Below are positions 27,708-36,621 of a DNA stretch of 64,000 nucleotides, in pieces (the stretch's first letter is position 1; every line of letters begins with the position of its first letter). The stretch comes from Elusimicrobiota bacterium (lineage in GTDB: Bacteria; Elusimicrobiota; Elusimicrobia; UBA1565). The translations under genes and the position numbers were made by a program. The stretch lies in NCBI GenBank assembly GCA_016196755.1, contig JACPXC010000028.1:1-64000 (forward strand). Direction: 5' to 3'. Below the pieces are notes generated by a model, which was given only the letters and a program-made list of their open reading frames with translations, made no database searches and was not told where the DNA came from.

Positions 27708-29483
27708 CTAGGGCCTAGACCGGGTTTCGGGATCCAGGGACTCCTCGAGGCGGTAGACCGGGTAGAGGTTGTAGCGCTCGTCCCAAGACGGATGGCGCCG
27801 ATAGAAGTAGTCGAGGCGCCGCTCGGGGTCGGCGGCAAACGCGGGGTCCTCGCGAAGGCGCTTCTCGAAATCGGCCGCCGCGGCGGGGTCCTTTAGCATG
27901 TCCCGCGCGGCCGCCTCGGCGACGTAGGGTTCCATGTACTCCTTGAGCTCGAAGGCCGTGTTGAAGAACCCCCAACGCAGGAAGGAGTCCGGGGCGGCGG
28001 GCTCGAAGAGGTGGGTGAGCAGGCTCCGGCGCGCCTGGCGAGTAGGCACCAACAGCGAGCCGCGCGGGACCTCCCGCTCCTCGGGAGCCCAGACGCCTTC
28101 CACCGTCATGCCGAGGCGGCCTTCGTAGGACTCCTTGCCCGGAACGGCCTTCGCGGCCCGGAACACCGAGACTCGGACCGCGGGGCGGTCGGCGGCCAGC
28201 GCCTCGAAGGCGATGCCGTGCAGGCGCAGCTTCTCGGCCACCCAGCCGGCGTGGGCCGCGGGGACCAGGTAGCCCGCCTCCGGCGGCCGCGCCGACGCGG
28301 CGGGCTTGAGCTGGTCGAAGAACGGCAGGGTCCAGACCTGCGGGCGGCTCTCGTCATAGACGGTCATGAGCGCCCCGGAGACCGACGAGGTCGTCCGGCT
28401 GTAGGCGTAGCCGAGGAACTCGAGCGGCCGGCTCTTCCCCCCCGCCGCCCAGGCCAAGGTCACGTCGGGGACGTCGGGCCCGGAGTCGGCCGCGTCCTGG
28501 GCCGCGCAGGCGGCGGCCCACGCCGCCCCGTCCTTGGCGGCCGCGTCCAGCAGGGCCAGGATGAAGTCGGCGGCCGCCTTCACCCTCAGGTCATAGGTCT
28601 TCCAGGAATGGAGCTCGAGCAGGATGCCGAACCGGTTGCGCAGACCCCAATAGGAATGCGCCAGGCGCGGCGGAGCCATGCCGACCCGGAAACCAGAGGC
28701 CGGATCGTCCCTCCGGATGAACTCCGGATAGAAGGAGACGGGAAGGTGCCCGCCGGCCTTCAGCCGCTCGAGCAGGCGGTCGCGCAGACCGCGGCCCAGC
28801 GCGGCCAGGCGCGTCGGCCCGCCCAGCGACGGGACGAGGTTGACCGAGACGTCGTGCTGAAACTGCGCGCCGTCGGTCGTGTGGATGTCGGCGTAGACCA
28901 CCGGGTCCCAAGCCGTCAGGAGCTCCAGCATGGCGGCCATCTCCGGCGCTTCGGCCTTCGCGTAGTCCCGATTGAGGTTGAGGTTCTGCCCGGTCGTCCG
29001 CCAGCCCATCTCGCGCGGCCCGCGCTGATTGGGCCGGTGGTTGGGCCCGAAACGCTCGTGGCTGTCGACGTTGAACACCGGCACGAAGACCAGAGTGAAG
29101 CGCGCAAGCGAAGCGCGCCCGGCCGGCGACTCGAGCAGCTCGCGCAGGACCCAAAAGCCGGCGTCCTTGCCCTCGATCTCGCCGGCGTGGATGCCGCCCT
29201 GGACCAGGAGCACGGGACGCTTCTTGGCGCGGGCGGCTTTCGGTTCGAGGACTCCGTCTCCGGAAACGGCCAGGGCCAGCATAGGGCGCCCCTCGGGCGT
29301 GCGGCCGAATTCGAAACAGCGGACGATTCCCGGGTAGACCTTCTGGAACTCGGCGCAGAGAGCGACGACCTCGTCGTAGCGGCCGGTCTCGGCCCAGCCG
29401 CTTCTCTCCGCTGCCGTGGTCAGGCCGGCGGCACGGACCGAAGGCGGCGCGGCCAGGACTAATATAAGGAAAAGCGGCTTGAT
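27708..29483 (-). CDS. Exported M14-family zinc carboxypeptidase, apparent ATC start
   Basis: Zinc ligands are visible in GGIHAGEIEGKDAG (HxxE) and the later VVYADIHTTDGAQFQHD, with NLNLNRDYAKAEAPEM between, as in M14 carboxypeptidases that act on peptides or cell-wall peptides. The frame continues well beyond the first usable ATG (29282): translation upstream gives GRYDEVVALCAEFQKVYPG, typical of the M14 N-terminus, and before it a signal peptide reading IKPLFLILVLAAPPSVRA. No ATG, GTG or TTG occurs in frame there. The natural start therefore appears to be the ATC codon at 29483-29481 (591 residues), which is either a rare near-cognate start or a sequence error for ATG. It follows the secreted protein gene at 29503 by 19 bases. 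Confidence 0.75.
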   Translation of the reverse strand: MKPLFLILVLAAPPSVRAAGLTTAAERSGWAETGRYDEVVALCAEFQKVYPGIVRCFEFGRTPEGRPMLALAVSGDGVLEPKAARAKKRPVLLVQGGIHAGEIEGKDAGFWVLRELLESPAGRASLARFTLVFVPVFNVDSHERFGPNHRPNQRGPREMGWRTTGQNLNLNRDYAKAEAPEMAAMLELLTAWDPVVYADIHTTDGAQFQHDVSVNLVPSLGGPTRLAALGRGLRDRLLERLKAGGHLPVSFYPEFIRRDDPASGFRVGMAPPRLAHSYWGLRNRFGILLELHSWKTYDLRVKAAADFILALLDAAAKDGAAWAAACAAQDAADSGPDVPDVTLAWAAGGKSRPLEFLGYAYSRTTSSVSGALMTVYDESRPQVWTLPFFDQLKPAASARPPEAGYLVPAAHAGWVAEKLRLHGIAFEALAADRPAVRVSVFRAAKAVPGKESYEGRLGMTVEGVWAPEEREVPRGSLLVPTRQARRSLLTHLFEPAAPDSFLRWGFFNTAFELKEYMEPYVAEAAARDMLKDPAAAADFEKRLREDPAFAADPERRLDYFYRRHPSWDERYNLYPVYRLEESLDPETRSRP

Positions 29484-29502
29484 GCCGGAGATATTAGCAG
29501 GT

Positions 29503-30255
29503 TCACCAAGCCCGTGACGCCGCGCCGAGGACTGTCTCGGCGCGCTCCAGCGTGGCGCGCGCCGCGGAGCGTGCCTCGCTCCGGAACGGGCCGCTCAGCT
29601 GGTGGAAGGCCCCGGCGCCGTCTAGCAGGTAGAGGCTCGTGCCCCGCTGCGTCCCCTGCGGCGAGACGATCGTCCACTCGATGCTCATGCGCATGCTGGC
29701 GATGGGGTCCTGGCTCGTGCCCACGCGCCGGACGTCGGTAGGGACCATGCGCATGGTGAAACGCCAGCCGGGGGCGGCGGTCACCGTCAGCGGCTCGACC
29801 GTGACGCGGTCAAGGTAGCTGCCCCGCCCAAGGTACTTGCCCGAGTGACGCCGGATGACCCGATAGGTGGCCGCGACGACCTGCTCTCCGGCCCGGTTGC
29901 GCGCGTAGAGCCCGTAGTTCACCGACACCGGCCGGCTCCAGCCCTCGAGCTGGTTGACGTGGGTGATGCCATGCGGGAAGGCGTTGGCAAAGGAGCTGTC
30001 GATCGTCACCGATGGTCGGTTCTCGGAGATGACGTCGAAACCGCGCGACGCCGTGTTGACGATGCGGTCCCGAGTGACGATCGGATAGATGCCGATCTCC
30101 CCTCCCAGCGGCGGCGTGAAGGCGGGCTCGGCAGCGTCGACCGCGGGCATCAGCTGGACGATCTCCACGTTCGTCGGCTCCACCGAGAACTGAGCCGACG
30201 CCGACAGGGGGCAGGACAAGACCAGGACCGCCGCAAAGGGAACAAGACGCATCAC
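29503..30255 (-). CDS. Secreted protein of unknown function
   Basis: The 250-residue product has a signal peptide (LVPFAAVLVLSCPLSASAQ) and a mature part with alternating hydrophobic residues that suggests a beta-rich fold. Nothing in it matches a family that I know. The start has a strong GGAGG a few bases before GTG/ATG, so it is leadered and Shine-Dalgarno driven. It lies just upstream of the M14 peptidase on the same strand, and the two are probably cotranscribed. The ATG one codon after the GTG is an equally good start. Confidence 0.65.
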   Translation of the reverse strand: MMRLVPFAAVLVLSCPLSASAQFSVEPTNVEIVQLMPAVDAAEPAFTPPLGGEIGIYPIVTRDRIVNTASRGFDVISENRPSVTIDSSFANAFPHGITHVNQLEGWSRPVSVNYGLYARNRAGEQVVAATYRVIRRHSGKYLGRGSYLDRVTVEPLTVTAAPGWRFTMRMVPTDVRRVGTSQDPIASMRMSIEWTIVSPQGTQRGTSLYLLDGAGAFHQLSGPFRSEARSAARATLERAETVLGAASRAW

Positions 30256-30389
30256 GCCTCCGCGCCCCGGGTCTCAGAGCCCCCAAGGCAGGCACCTAGA
30301 CTATCACGCATCGGACCGCCGGGTAAGAGGCGGAGTGCCCACCGCCCTTTAGGATGGAGGCCCTGCCGACATCCTGGGACCGAGTTTGA

Positions 30390-30395
30390 TAGGCT
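30390..30395 (+). promoter_or_regulatory. Candidate -10 box for leaderless mRNA starting with GTG
   Basis: TAGGCT ends six bases before GTG 30402, and CCGACA sits 18 bases upstream as a weak -35. Confidence 0.5.
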
Positions 30396-30401
30396 CAGGG
30401 C

Positions 30402-31787
30402 GTGACGCGGGGAAAGATCGCCCTCTTGGTCGTCCTCCTGCTCTGCGGGGCGGCCTTCTTGGTCTGGAAGCAGGGCAAGAAACTGGCCCTCGACCGCTAC
30501 AAGGCCGCCCTAGCCGAGTGGGGGCAGCCCGTCCTCCGCGATCCCGGGGAAGAGGCCAAGGCCAACGCCGCCGAGATATTCGCGGCCGTCCAAGCCATGC
30601 CCAAGCTCGCCCCGGAGGAAGCCAAGGCGGCGCAGGCCGCCCTCCGCGCGCCGTGGACGGACGACGACGGCTCCTTGGCCGCCGTCATGACGCGCATGGC
30701 GCCGGCGATGGAGCTCATGCGCAAGGCCGCGGAGCTCGACCGCTTCGACGCCGCCCCCCCTCGGCTCGAGAAGGTCGGCGTCGCCACGCCGCTGCCGGTC
30801 ATCACGGTGCCGATGCAGACGCTCGCCCTCCTCCTGCTCGAGGCCCGGCGCGCCCAAGCCGAGGGCCGTCTGGCCGACGCGGCGGCCGACGCCGCCGCCG
30901 TGCTATCCACGGCGGCCCTGCTCGAGCGCGAGGAGAACTTCCCCTTATGGGGAATCCTCGCCTCGGCCGTGGCGGTCCAGAACGCCTACCCGACAGTGGC
31001 CGCCCTGCTCTCCGATCCCCGCACGCCCCGGCCGTCGTACGAGCTCCTGCGCGCCCCCCTGGCGGCGCTGGCCGCCTCCGACTCCCTGCGCGACGCCCTG
31101 GCCCACCAACTGGTCGCCCCGCTGGAGACGACGGCGCTCATGATCGACCACCTGCTCTGGACGGTGCCGGGGGCCAAGCGCCAGGCCCTGATCGCCGACT
31201 ACCGCCTGGCCTGGGCCAAAAAAACAGCGGCGGCTCTCGACGCGGCCGGGAAGCTCCACCCCTCCGACCTCGACGCCGTCTTCGCCGACGCCACGAGGAA
31301 ATCCGAAGGCCATCCGGCCCTGCTCTCGTGCCCACAGCGCCCCGGAGAATTCGGCCCCTGCGTCGTGGCCCATCCGTTCGTGCCCTACATCGACTACACC
31401 AAGTATCTCGACATCTTCGTCCTCCGCCAGGCCCGCGCCGCGCTGCTCCTGGCCGGCGCGACGCTGAGACAGCGCGAGCTGGCCCGCGGCGGGCGGATGT
31501 CCGCGGAGGTCGAGTCCATCCCCGAGCCCGGCGCGGAGCGGCCGGCCGACCCCTATGCCGACGGCGAACTCCTGCGCTTCGCCGCCGAGCCGACCCTTTG
31601 GGCGTTCGCCAGCGTAGGCCCCGACCGCAAGGCCGACGGCGCCCTTTACCCTGCCGACGACGCCGGGGCGGGCGCCGACTGGCGCAAGCCCGCCGCCGGC
31701 GACCTGGTCCTGGCTTTGCCTAGGTTCCGCTTCGCGCCGCCCGCGCGCCCGAAGCCCGCCCCCCGGGCTCCCCGCCGCAAGCGCTGA
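30402..31787 (+). CDS. Membrane-anchored protein of unknown function
   Basis: The 461-residue protein has one N-terminal helix (IALLVVLLLCGAAFLVW) and a long, Ala/Leu-rich helical extracytoplasmic domain with no enzyme motif. The C-terminal block DPYADGELLRFAAEPTLWAF followed by SVGPDRKADGALY resembles a tail seen in other bacterial exported proteins of unknown role, where pseudopilin-like DxxxGxxLxY and GPDxxxDDG segments occur. The basic Pro/Arg tail (PAPRAPRRKR) is odd. The GTG at 30402 follows TAGGCT by six bases. It is followed after 21 bases by the HtrA-like protease gene, likely the same operon. Function unknown. Confidence 0.65.
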   Translation: MTRGKIALLVVLLLCGAAFLVWKQGKKLALDRYKAALAEWGQPVLRDPGEEAKANAAEIFAAVQAMPKLAPEEAKAAQAALRAPWTDDDGSLAAVMTRMAPAMELMRKAAELDRFDAAPPRLEKVGVATPLPVITVPMQTLALLLLEARRAQAEGRLADAAADAAAVLSTAALLEREENFPLWGILASAVAVQNAYPTVAALLSDPRTPRPSYELLRAPLAALAASDSLRDALAHQLVAPLETTALMIDHLLWTVPGAKRQALIADYRLAWAKKTAAALDAAGKLHPSDLDAVFADATRKSEGHPALLSCPQRPGEFGPCVVAHPFVPYIDYTKYLDIFVLRQARAALLLAGATLRQRELARGGRMSAEVESIPEPGAERPADPYADGELLRFAAEPTLWAFASVGPDRKADGALYPADDAGAGADWRKPAAGDLVLALPRFRFAPPARPKPAPRAPRRKR

Positions 31788-31808
31788 GAGTAGTAGAATG
31801 GGCCCACG

Positions 31809-33197
31809 ATGAGATCCACCATCCTGGCGCTGCTGCTGGCCGCCCCCGCTTCGGCGGAGTTCTCCGCCGAGCTCGTCTCGCGGCTCAAGTCCTCGGTCGT
31901 CAACATCGAGGTCTCGGTCCAGCACGGCCTCAACGCCGAGAGCACCGGCAAGCGCGGGGGCACGGGCTTCATCGTCGACGCCGAGCGCGGGATCATCGCC
32001 ACCAACCGCCACGTCGTCGGGACGAGCCCCGCGCTCATCAAGATCGTGTTCGAGGACGGCTCCACCGCCGAGGCGCGCATCTGGTACTACGACGCCTGGC
32101 ACGACTTCGCCTTCATCAAGCTCGAGCCCGACCCGGTCCGGCCCGCGCTCAAGGCGGTGGCGCTGGGCGACTCCTTCGCCCTCAAAGAGCAGGAGGACGT
32201 CCTCCTGGTCGGCAACAACGACGCCCAGGAGTACTCGGTCAAGTTCGGCAAGACCGCGAACCTCTGGCTCTGCCGCGACCGCCGCCATTCGGCGACCCTG
32301 CAGACCACCTTCGACCGCGCAGGCGGCTCCTCGGGCTCCCCGGTCTTCAACTCCTCCGGACAGGTGGTGGCGATCCACTTCTCGGGGACCGACACGACGA
32401 GCTTCGAGATGCGCGTCGAGTACCTCAAGGACGTCTTAGCGCAGCTCAACCGCGACGGCAAGGCCCAGCGCGGGGAGATCGGCGTCGACCTCGACACGAT
32501 CCTCATCTCCGACGCCCGCAAGCACTTCAAGCTGCCCGAGGACCTGGCCAAGGAGCTCTCGGCTCTGCGCGCCGACAGCAAGCGCGTCGCCGTGGTCGAG
32601 TACGTCTCCCCGCGCTCCCCCGCCGCGGGGCAGCTCATGGCCGGGGACATCGTCCTCAAGGTGGAGGGGCGCTGGGTCGGCGACGACGTCTACCTCTTCG
32701 ACAAGCTCGTCGACGAGAAGGTCGGCAAGAAGGCCGCGCTGTCGGTCCTGCGCAACGGCCGGCCTCTGGTGGTGCGCCTGCCGGTGGAGGACGCCGAGGC
32801 CTGGAAGGTGCGCCAGTTCGTCCTGTTCGCGGGCGGCGTCGTCCACGCGACGACCCCCGAGCATCGGCTGGCGCTCAACATCGAGAGCGACGGGGTCTTC
32901 CTGCCTCAGGCCGAGAAGGGCTCCTCGTTCTCGGACCTCGGCCGCGAGGGCTCCCCGACCAAGTACCTGCTGCTCATCGAGAGCGTCAACGGCGTGCCCA
33001 CCCCCGACCTCGACCGCTTCGTCGAGGTGGTAAGGGGCTTGAAGGACGGCGACCACATCTACGTGAACGTCTCCGACAGGTGGCGCACTCAGTCCAACAC
33101 GCAATCGCGGACGGTGCGCCTCGACCTGAAATACTTCCCGCTCCGGGTCTTCGACTGGAGCGAGAAGAAGCTCGAGTGGCAGCCGCGCGGCGGCTGA
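31809..33197 (+). CDS. Periplasmic HtrA/DegP-like serine protease with PDZ domains
   Basis: The 462-residue product has a signal peptide (MRSTILALLLAAPASA). A trypsin-like S1C domain follows with the full catalytic triad: His68 in ATNRHVV, Asp99 in WHDFAFIK, and Ser175 in GGSSGSPVF. A first PDZ domain spans about residues 255-340 (SPAAGQLMAGDIVLKVEG) and a second PDZ-like region lies about 360-440 (ESVNGVPTPDLDRFVEVVRG). HtrA proteins degrade or refold damaged exported proteins. It is preceded by the anchored unknown and converges on phoU. TAGAAT lies nine bases before the ATG, so a separate promoter with almost no leader is possible. Confidence 0.88.
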   Translation: MRSTILALLLAAPASAEFSAELVSRLKSSVVNIEVSVQHGLNAESTGKRGGTGFIVDAERGIIATNRHVVGTSPALIKIVFEDGSTAEARIWYYDAWHDFAFIKLEPDPVRPALKAVALGDSFALKEQEDVLLVGNNDAQEYSVKFGKTANLWLCRDRRHSATLQTTFDRAGGSSGSPVFNSSGQVVAIHFSGTDTTSFEMRVEYLKDVLAQLNRDGKAQRGEIGVDLDTILISDARKHFKLPEDLAKELSALRADSKRVAVVEYVSPRSPAAGQLMAGDIVLKVEGRWVGDDVYLFDKLVDEKVGKKAALSVLRNGRPLVVRLPVEDAEAWKVRQFVLFAGGVVHATTPEHRLALNIESDGVFLPQAEKGSSFSDLGREGSPTKYLLLIESVNGVPTPDLDRFVEVVRGLKDGDHIYVNVSDRWRTQSNTQSRTVRLDLKYFPLRVFDWSEKKLEWQPRGG

Positions 33198-33201
33198 CGG
33201 A

Positions 33202-33903
33202 CTAGGCCTGCACGTCCTCGGGCAGGCCCTGCGGCCCCGCCTCGCGCTCCGCGCCGTGGCGGATGTCCTTGCCGAGCACCATGAAGATGGCGTCCTCGGC
33301 GATGTTCGTCGCGTGATCGGCGATGCGCTCGAGGTTGCGCGAGATCAGGATATGCTCGAGCGCGCGCTGGATCGTCGAGGCGTCCGACTGCATGAGCGCC
33401 AACAGCTCCGAGAAGGTGCTGCTTTTGAGCCGGTCCTCCTCGTCGTCGCGGTCGATGACCGAGCGGGCCAGCTCGACGTCGCCGCGCGCGAAGGAGTCGA
33501 GCGCGTCCTTGAGCATCCCGGCGGCGAGCTCGGCCATGCGCGGGATGTCCCCCAGGCGCATCGGCGGCAGGCGGCAGAGATGCAGGCTCGTCTCGGCGAT
33601 GTTGACCGCCTGGTCGCCGACGCGCTCGAGGTCCGAGTTGACCTTGATCGCGGCCGCCACCAAGCGCAGGTCGATGGCGGCCGGCTGGTGCAGGGCCAAC
33701 AGGCGCAGGCAGCGCTCGTCGACTTCGATATGGAGCCGGTTGACCTTCTCCTCGCGTTCCCGGATGCCGTCCATGAGCGCCGCGTCGTGGTCGAGGAGTA
33801 GCTTGACCGCGAGATGGATCATCTCCTCGCAGACCCCGCCCATGCCCATGAGCGTGTCGCGCAGGCTCTCGAGGTCGGGGTCGATCGTCCGCTTGTGCGT
33901 CAT
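33202..33903 (-). CDS. phoU: Phosphate signalling protein PhoU
   Basis: The 233-residue all-helical protein has the two PhoU repeats with their metal-binding signatures: [14 protein letters not shown] in the first half and [15 protein letters not shown] in the second. PhoU links the Pst transporter to the PhoR kinase and keeps the regulon off when phosphate is plentiful. The ATG at 33903 overlaps the pstB stop (ATGA); longer in-frame starts would run back through pstB and are not credible. It is the last gene of the pstCAB-phoU operon and converges on the HtrA-like gene. Confidence 0.95.
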   Translation of the reverse strand: MTHKRTIDPDLESLRDTLMGMGGVCEEMIHLAVKLLLDHDAALMDGIREREEKVNRLHIEVDERCLRLLALHQPAAIDLRLVAAAIKVNSDLERVGDQAVNIAETSLHLCRLPPMRLGDIPRMAELAAGMLKDALDSFARGDVELARSVIDRDDEEDRLKSSTFSELLALMQSDASTIQRALEHILISRNLERIADHATNIAEDAIFMVLGKDIRHGAEREAGPQGLPEDVQA

Positions 33904-34691
33904 CCGAACCTCCCGGTGATGTAGTCCTCGGTGCGCTTGTCCTTCGGGCGCGTGAACAGGTCGCGAGTGGGCCCGGACTCGACCATCTCCCCCATCAGCA
34001 TGAAGACGGTGCGGTCGGACACGCGCGCGGCCTGCTGCATGTTGTGCGTGACGATGACGATGGTCAAGCGGGAACGGAGCTCGAGGATGAGCTCCTCGAT
34101 GCGCGCGGTGGCGATCGGGTCGAGCGCCGAGCAGGGCTCGTCGAGGAGGAGGACCCGGGGCTCGACGGCCAGGGCGCGCGCAATGCACAGGCGCTGCTGC
34201 TGGCCGCCGGAGAGGCCGGTGGCCGGGGCGCTTAGGCGGTCCTTCACCTCGTCCCAGAGCGCCGCCATGCGCAGGCTCTCCTCGACGCGGCGGCGGATGA
34301 GCTCCCGGTCGCTGACGCCGGCCAGGGTGAGGCCGGCGGCGACGTTCTCGCCGATCGACATCGTCGGGAAGGGGTTCGGGCGCTGGAAGACCATCCCGAC
34401 GTGGCGGCGCAGGACCACGGGGTCCATCGCCAGGATGTCCGCGCCGTCGAGCAGGGCCGTGCCGCGGCACCAGGCGCCCGGGATGTTCTCGTGCATGCGG
34501 TTGAGGCAGCGGATGAGGGTCGACTTGCCGCAGCCCGAGGGGCCGATGATGGCCGTCACCGAGTTCTCGGACACCGTCATCGCCACGCCGCGGATCGTCT
34601 CGGGGGCGCCGTAGCCCGCGCGAAGATCGGCCACCGAGATGACCGTCTTCGTCTCCAGGGCGGCCGGGCGCTCTATGATCAGGGTCTGCAT
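33900..34691 (-). CDS. pstB: Phosphate ABC transporter ATPase PstB
   Basis: The 263-residue protein is a single ABC ATPase: Walker [19 protein letters not shown]-loop FQRPNPFP, signature [16 protein letters not shown], Walker [14 protein letters not shown], and the PstB-typical [12 protein letters not shown]. It drives high-affinity phosphate import with PstC and PstA. The ATG at 34691 touches the pstA stop by one base, which fixes the start. The last 10 residues match the usual PstB end ([10 protein letters not shown]). Confidence 0.96.
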   Translation of the reverse strand: MQTLIIERPAALETKTVISVADLRAGYGAPETIRGVAMTVSENSVTAIIGPSGCGKSTLIRCLNRMHENIPGAWCRGTALLDGADILAMDPVVLRRHVGMVFQRPNPFPTMSIGENVAAGLTLAGVSDRELIRRRVEESLRMAALWDEVKDRLSAPATGLSGGQQQRLCIARALAVEPRVLLLDEPCSALDPIATARIEELILELRSRLTIVIVTHNMQQAARVSDRTVFMLMGEMVESGPTRDLFTRPKDKRTEDYITGRFG

Positions 34692-35548
34692 CAGTGTTGG
34701 GCTCCGGCGGCGGGCTTGAGCGCCAGCCGCGCGACGACGTTTACGGCCAGGACGAGCATCAGCAGGAGGAACGCCGCCGCCCACGCCTGGTCCTGCCAGT
34801 CCTTGTATGGGGAGATGGCGTAGGTGAAGATGCTGTGCGGCAGGGTGGCGATGGGATGAAGGAGCCCCTCGCCCCAGAAACGGTTGCCGAAGGCGGTGAA
34901 GATGAGCGGGGCGGTCTCGCCGGCCACCCGCGAGAGCGACAGCAGGGAGGCCGTCAAGAGACCGCGCGCCGCGGTTGGCAGGACGACGCGCAGGATCACC
35001 TTCCAGCGCGGCAGGCCCAGGGCCAGCGCCGCCTCGCGGACGCTGACCGGGACGAGCCGGATGAACTCCTCGGAGGTGCGCAGGACCATCGGGATGAGGA
35101 TCGCGGCCAGGGCCACGCTGCCGGCCAGGGCGCTGAAATGCTTCATCGGGATGACGACCACGGTGTAGGCGAAGATGCCCATGACGATCGAGGGAACGCC
35201 GTTGAGCACGTCGGCGGCGTAGCGGACCCAGAAGCCGGCCCGGCCGTTGCCGTACTCGGCGAGAAAGACGGCCCCACCGACGCCGAGAGGGATGCCGATG
35301 AGCCCCGCCAGGCCGACGACCTTGACCGTGCCGATGATCGAGTTCGCGATCCCCCCGCCCACCTCGCCGACCGGCTTCGGCAGGTTGACCAGGAAGCCCC
35401 AGCTAAGCGCCCCGAAGCCCTTGGCCGCGATGTAGCCGAGGATGGCAAAAAGAAACGACAGAGAGATCAGCGCGCAGACGCCTGTCAGGCCGAACATGAG
35501 GGCGTTGACGGCGGCGCGCCGGCGCAGCGAGGCGGCGTCGGGCCTCAT
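34691..35548 (-). CDS. pstA: Phosphate ABC transporter permease PstA
   Basis: The 285-residue inner-membrane protein has six hydrophobic helices and the permease (EAA) loop [22 protein letters not shown] that contacts Pst[20 protein letters not shown]-type residues in the fourth helix region are typical of PstA. It forms the phosphate channel with PstC. The ATG at 35548 overlaps the pstC stop (ATGA). Confidence 0.95.
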   Translation of the reverse strand: MRPDAASLRRRAAVNALMFGLTGVCALISLSFLFAILGYIAAKGFGALSWGFLVNLPKPVGEVGGGIANSIIGTVKVVGLAGLIGIPLGVGGAVFLAEYGNGRAGFWVRYAADVLNGVPSIVMGIFAYTVVVIPMKHFSALAGSVALAAILIPMVLRTSEEFIRLVPVSVREAALALGLPRWKVILRVVLPTAARGLLTASLLSLSRVAGETAPLIFTAFGNRFWGEGLLHPIATLPHSIFTYAISPYKDWQDQAWAAAFLLLMLVLAVNVVARLALKPAAGAQH

Positions 35549-36504
35549 GCCGCCCCGCGGGACGGCGGGCGGATCAGCAGGCGCGCCAAGCCGTTGATGA
35601 CGATCGTCACCGCGAAGAGCGCTAGGCCGATGGCGACCAGCGCGTGCAGGTAGAGGTCGGAGGAAGCCTCGGCGAACTCGTTGGCCAGGACGGCCGACAT
35701 CGTGTAGGCCGGGGCGAACAGAGACCAGGAGGCCTTGGGGTCGTTTCCGATGACCATCGTCACGGCCATCGTCTCACCCAGCGCGCGGCCCAAGGCGAGG
35801 AACACGGCGCCGAGGATGCCCGAGCGCGCGAAAGGCAGGCTGACCTTGGACACGACCTCCCAACGGGTGGCTCCCAGCGCCAGCATGGCCTCCTTCAAAG
35901 GCCCCGGCACGCCGAGCAGGATGTCGCGGGTGATGCTCGTGATGTAGGGCAGGACCATGACCGAGAGGACCAGGGCCGCCGAGAGCATGCCGACCCCGTA
36001 GGCCGGGCCCTCGAAGAACGGCAGCCAGCCCAGCCAGCGTCCCAGGGCGGGCTCGACCGCGCGCACGGCGGGAACGAGGACGAAGATGCCCATGAGGCCG
36101 AGGACGACGCTGGGCACCGCGGCGAGGAGCTCGATGAGGAAGGTGGCGGCGTCGGCCAGACGCCGGGGCGCCAGCTCGGTCAGGAAGATCGCCGCCCCGA
36201 CCCCCAGCGGCACGGAGATCGCCAAGGCTAGGAACGAGGAGTAGAGGGTCCCGAACAGGAACGGCCAGGCGCCGAACTCCTCGGCCACCGGGTCCCAGAC
36301 GCTGGTCCAGAAAAACGGCAGCCCGTAGCGCGACCAGGCCTGTCGGGAGTTCCACGCCAGCTCGAGGGCTATCCCCGCCGCCAGCGCCAGCACGACGGCG
36401 GCGGCGCAGAACGCCGCGCGCCGAAAGGCGCGGTCGCCGGCGCTCTCGCGCGCGCGGACGGGCGCGGCCAGGGGGCGGGGCGGGACTTCGAGCGCGGCGC
36501 TCAT
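35545..36504 (-). CDS. pstC: Phosphate ABC transporter permease PstC
   Basis: The 319-residue protein has six hydrophobic helices, the PstC hallmarks FGTLYSSFLALAISVPLG and LLAAVPSVVLGLMGI, and the EAA loop KEAMLALGATRWEVVSKVSL. ATG 36504 is chosen because the upstream in-frame extension runs through the phased repeats and intergenic DNA. A TACGAT hexamer (36522-36517) 12 bases upstream, preceded by the phased TGAC repeats, indicates its own phosphate-controlled promoter downstream of pstS. Confidence 0.94.
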   Translation of the reverse strand: MSAALEVPPRPLAAPVRARESAGDRAFRRAAFCAAAVVLALAAGIALELAWNSRQAWSRYGLPFFWTSVWDPVAEEFGAWPFLFGTLYSSFLALAISVPLGVGAAIFLTELAPRRLADAATFLIELLAAVPSVVLGLMGIFVLVPAVRAVEPALGRWLGWLPFFEGPAYGVGMLSAALVLSVMVLPYITSITRDILLGVPGPLKEAMLALGATRWEVVSKVSLPFARSGILGAVFLALGRALGETMAVTMVIGNDPKASWSLFAPAYTMSAVLANEFAEASSDLYLHALVAIGLALFAVTIVINGLARLLIRPPSRGAA

Positions 36505-36533
36505 GTCGGCGGAGTCATCGTAGCGGGAGGGTG

Positions 36534-36581
36534 TGACGCGGGGGTGACGCGGGGGTGACGACGGCCTAAAATCGGGGTGAC
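36534..36581 (-). promoter_or_regulatory. Pho-box-like 11-bp direct repeats before pstC
   Basis: TGAC (GTCA on the coding strand) occurs at 36534, 36545, 36556 and 36578, with TAAA at 36567, so five units keep an exact 11-base phase. The -10 TACGAT lies about one further period downstream. PhoB boxes are known as 11-bp direct repeats of CTGTCAT-like halves. The assignment to the local PhoB is inference. Confidence 0.7.
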
Positions 36582-36616
36582 AGGGCCCCGCCCCGGAGAG
36601 GAGGCGGGACCCCATC
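36582..36616 (-). terminator. Possible hairpin after pstS
   Basis: GGGGTCCCGCC can pair with GGCGGGGCCC just past the pstS stop, but the tail lacks a clear T-run. It may attenuate pstS-to-pstC read-through. Confidence 0.35.
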
Positions 36617-36621
36617 GAGCC

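Noticed and set aside
33202-34470. A 422-residue version of PhoU
   Set aside because: The first 189 codons overlap pstB in another frame and are Arg/Pro/His-rich; PhoU begins at 33903.
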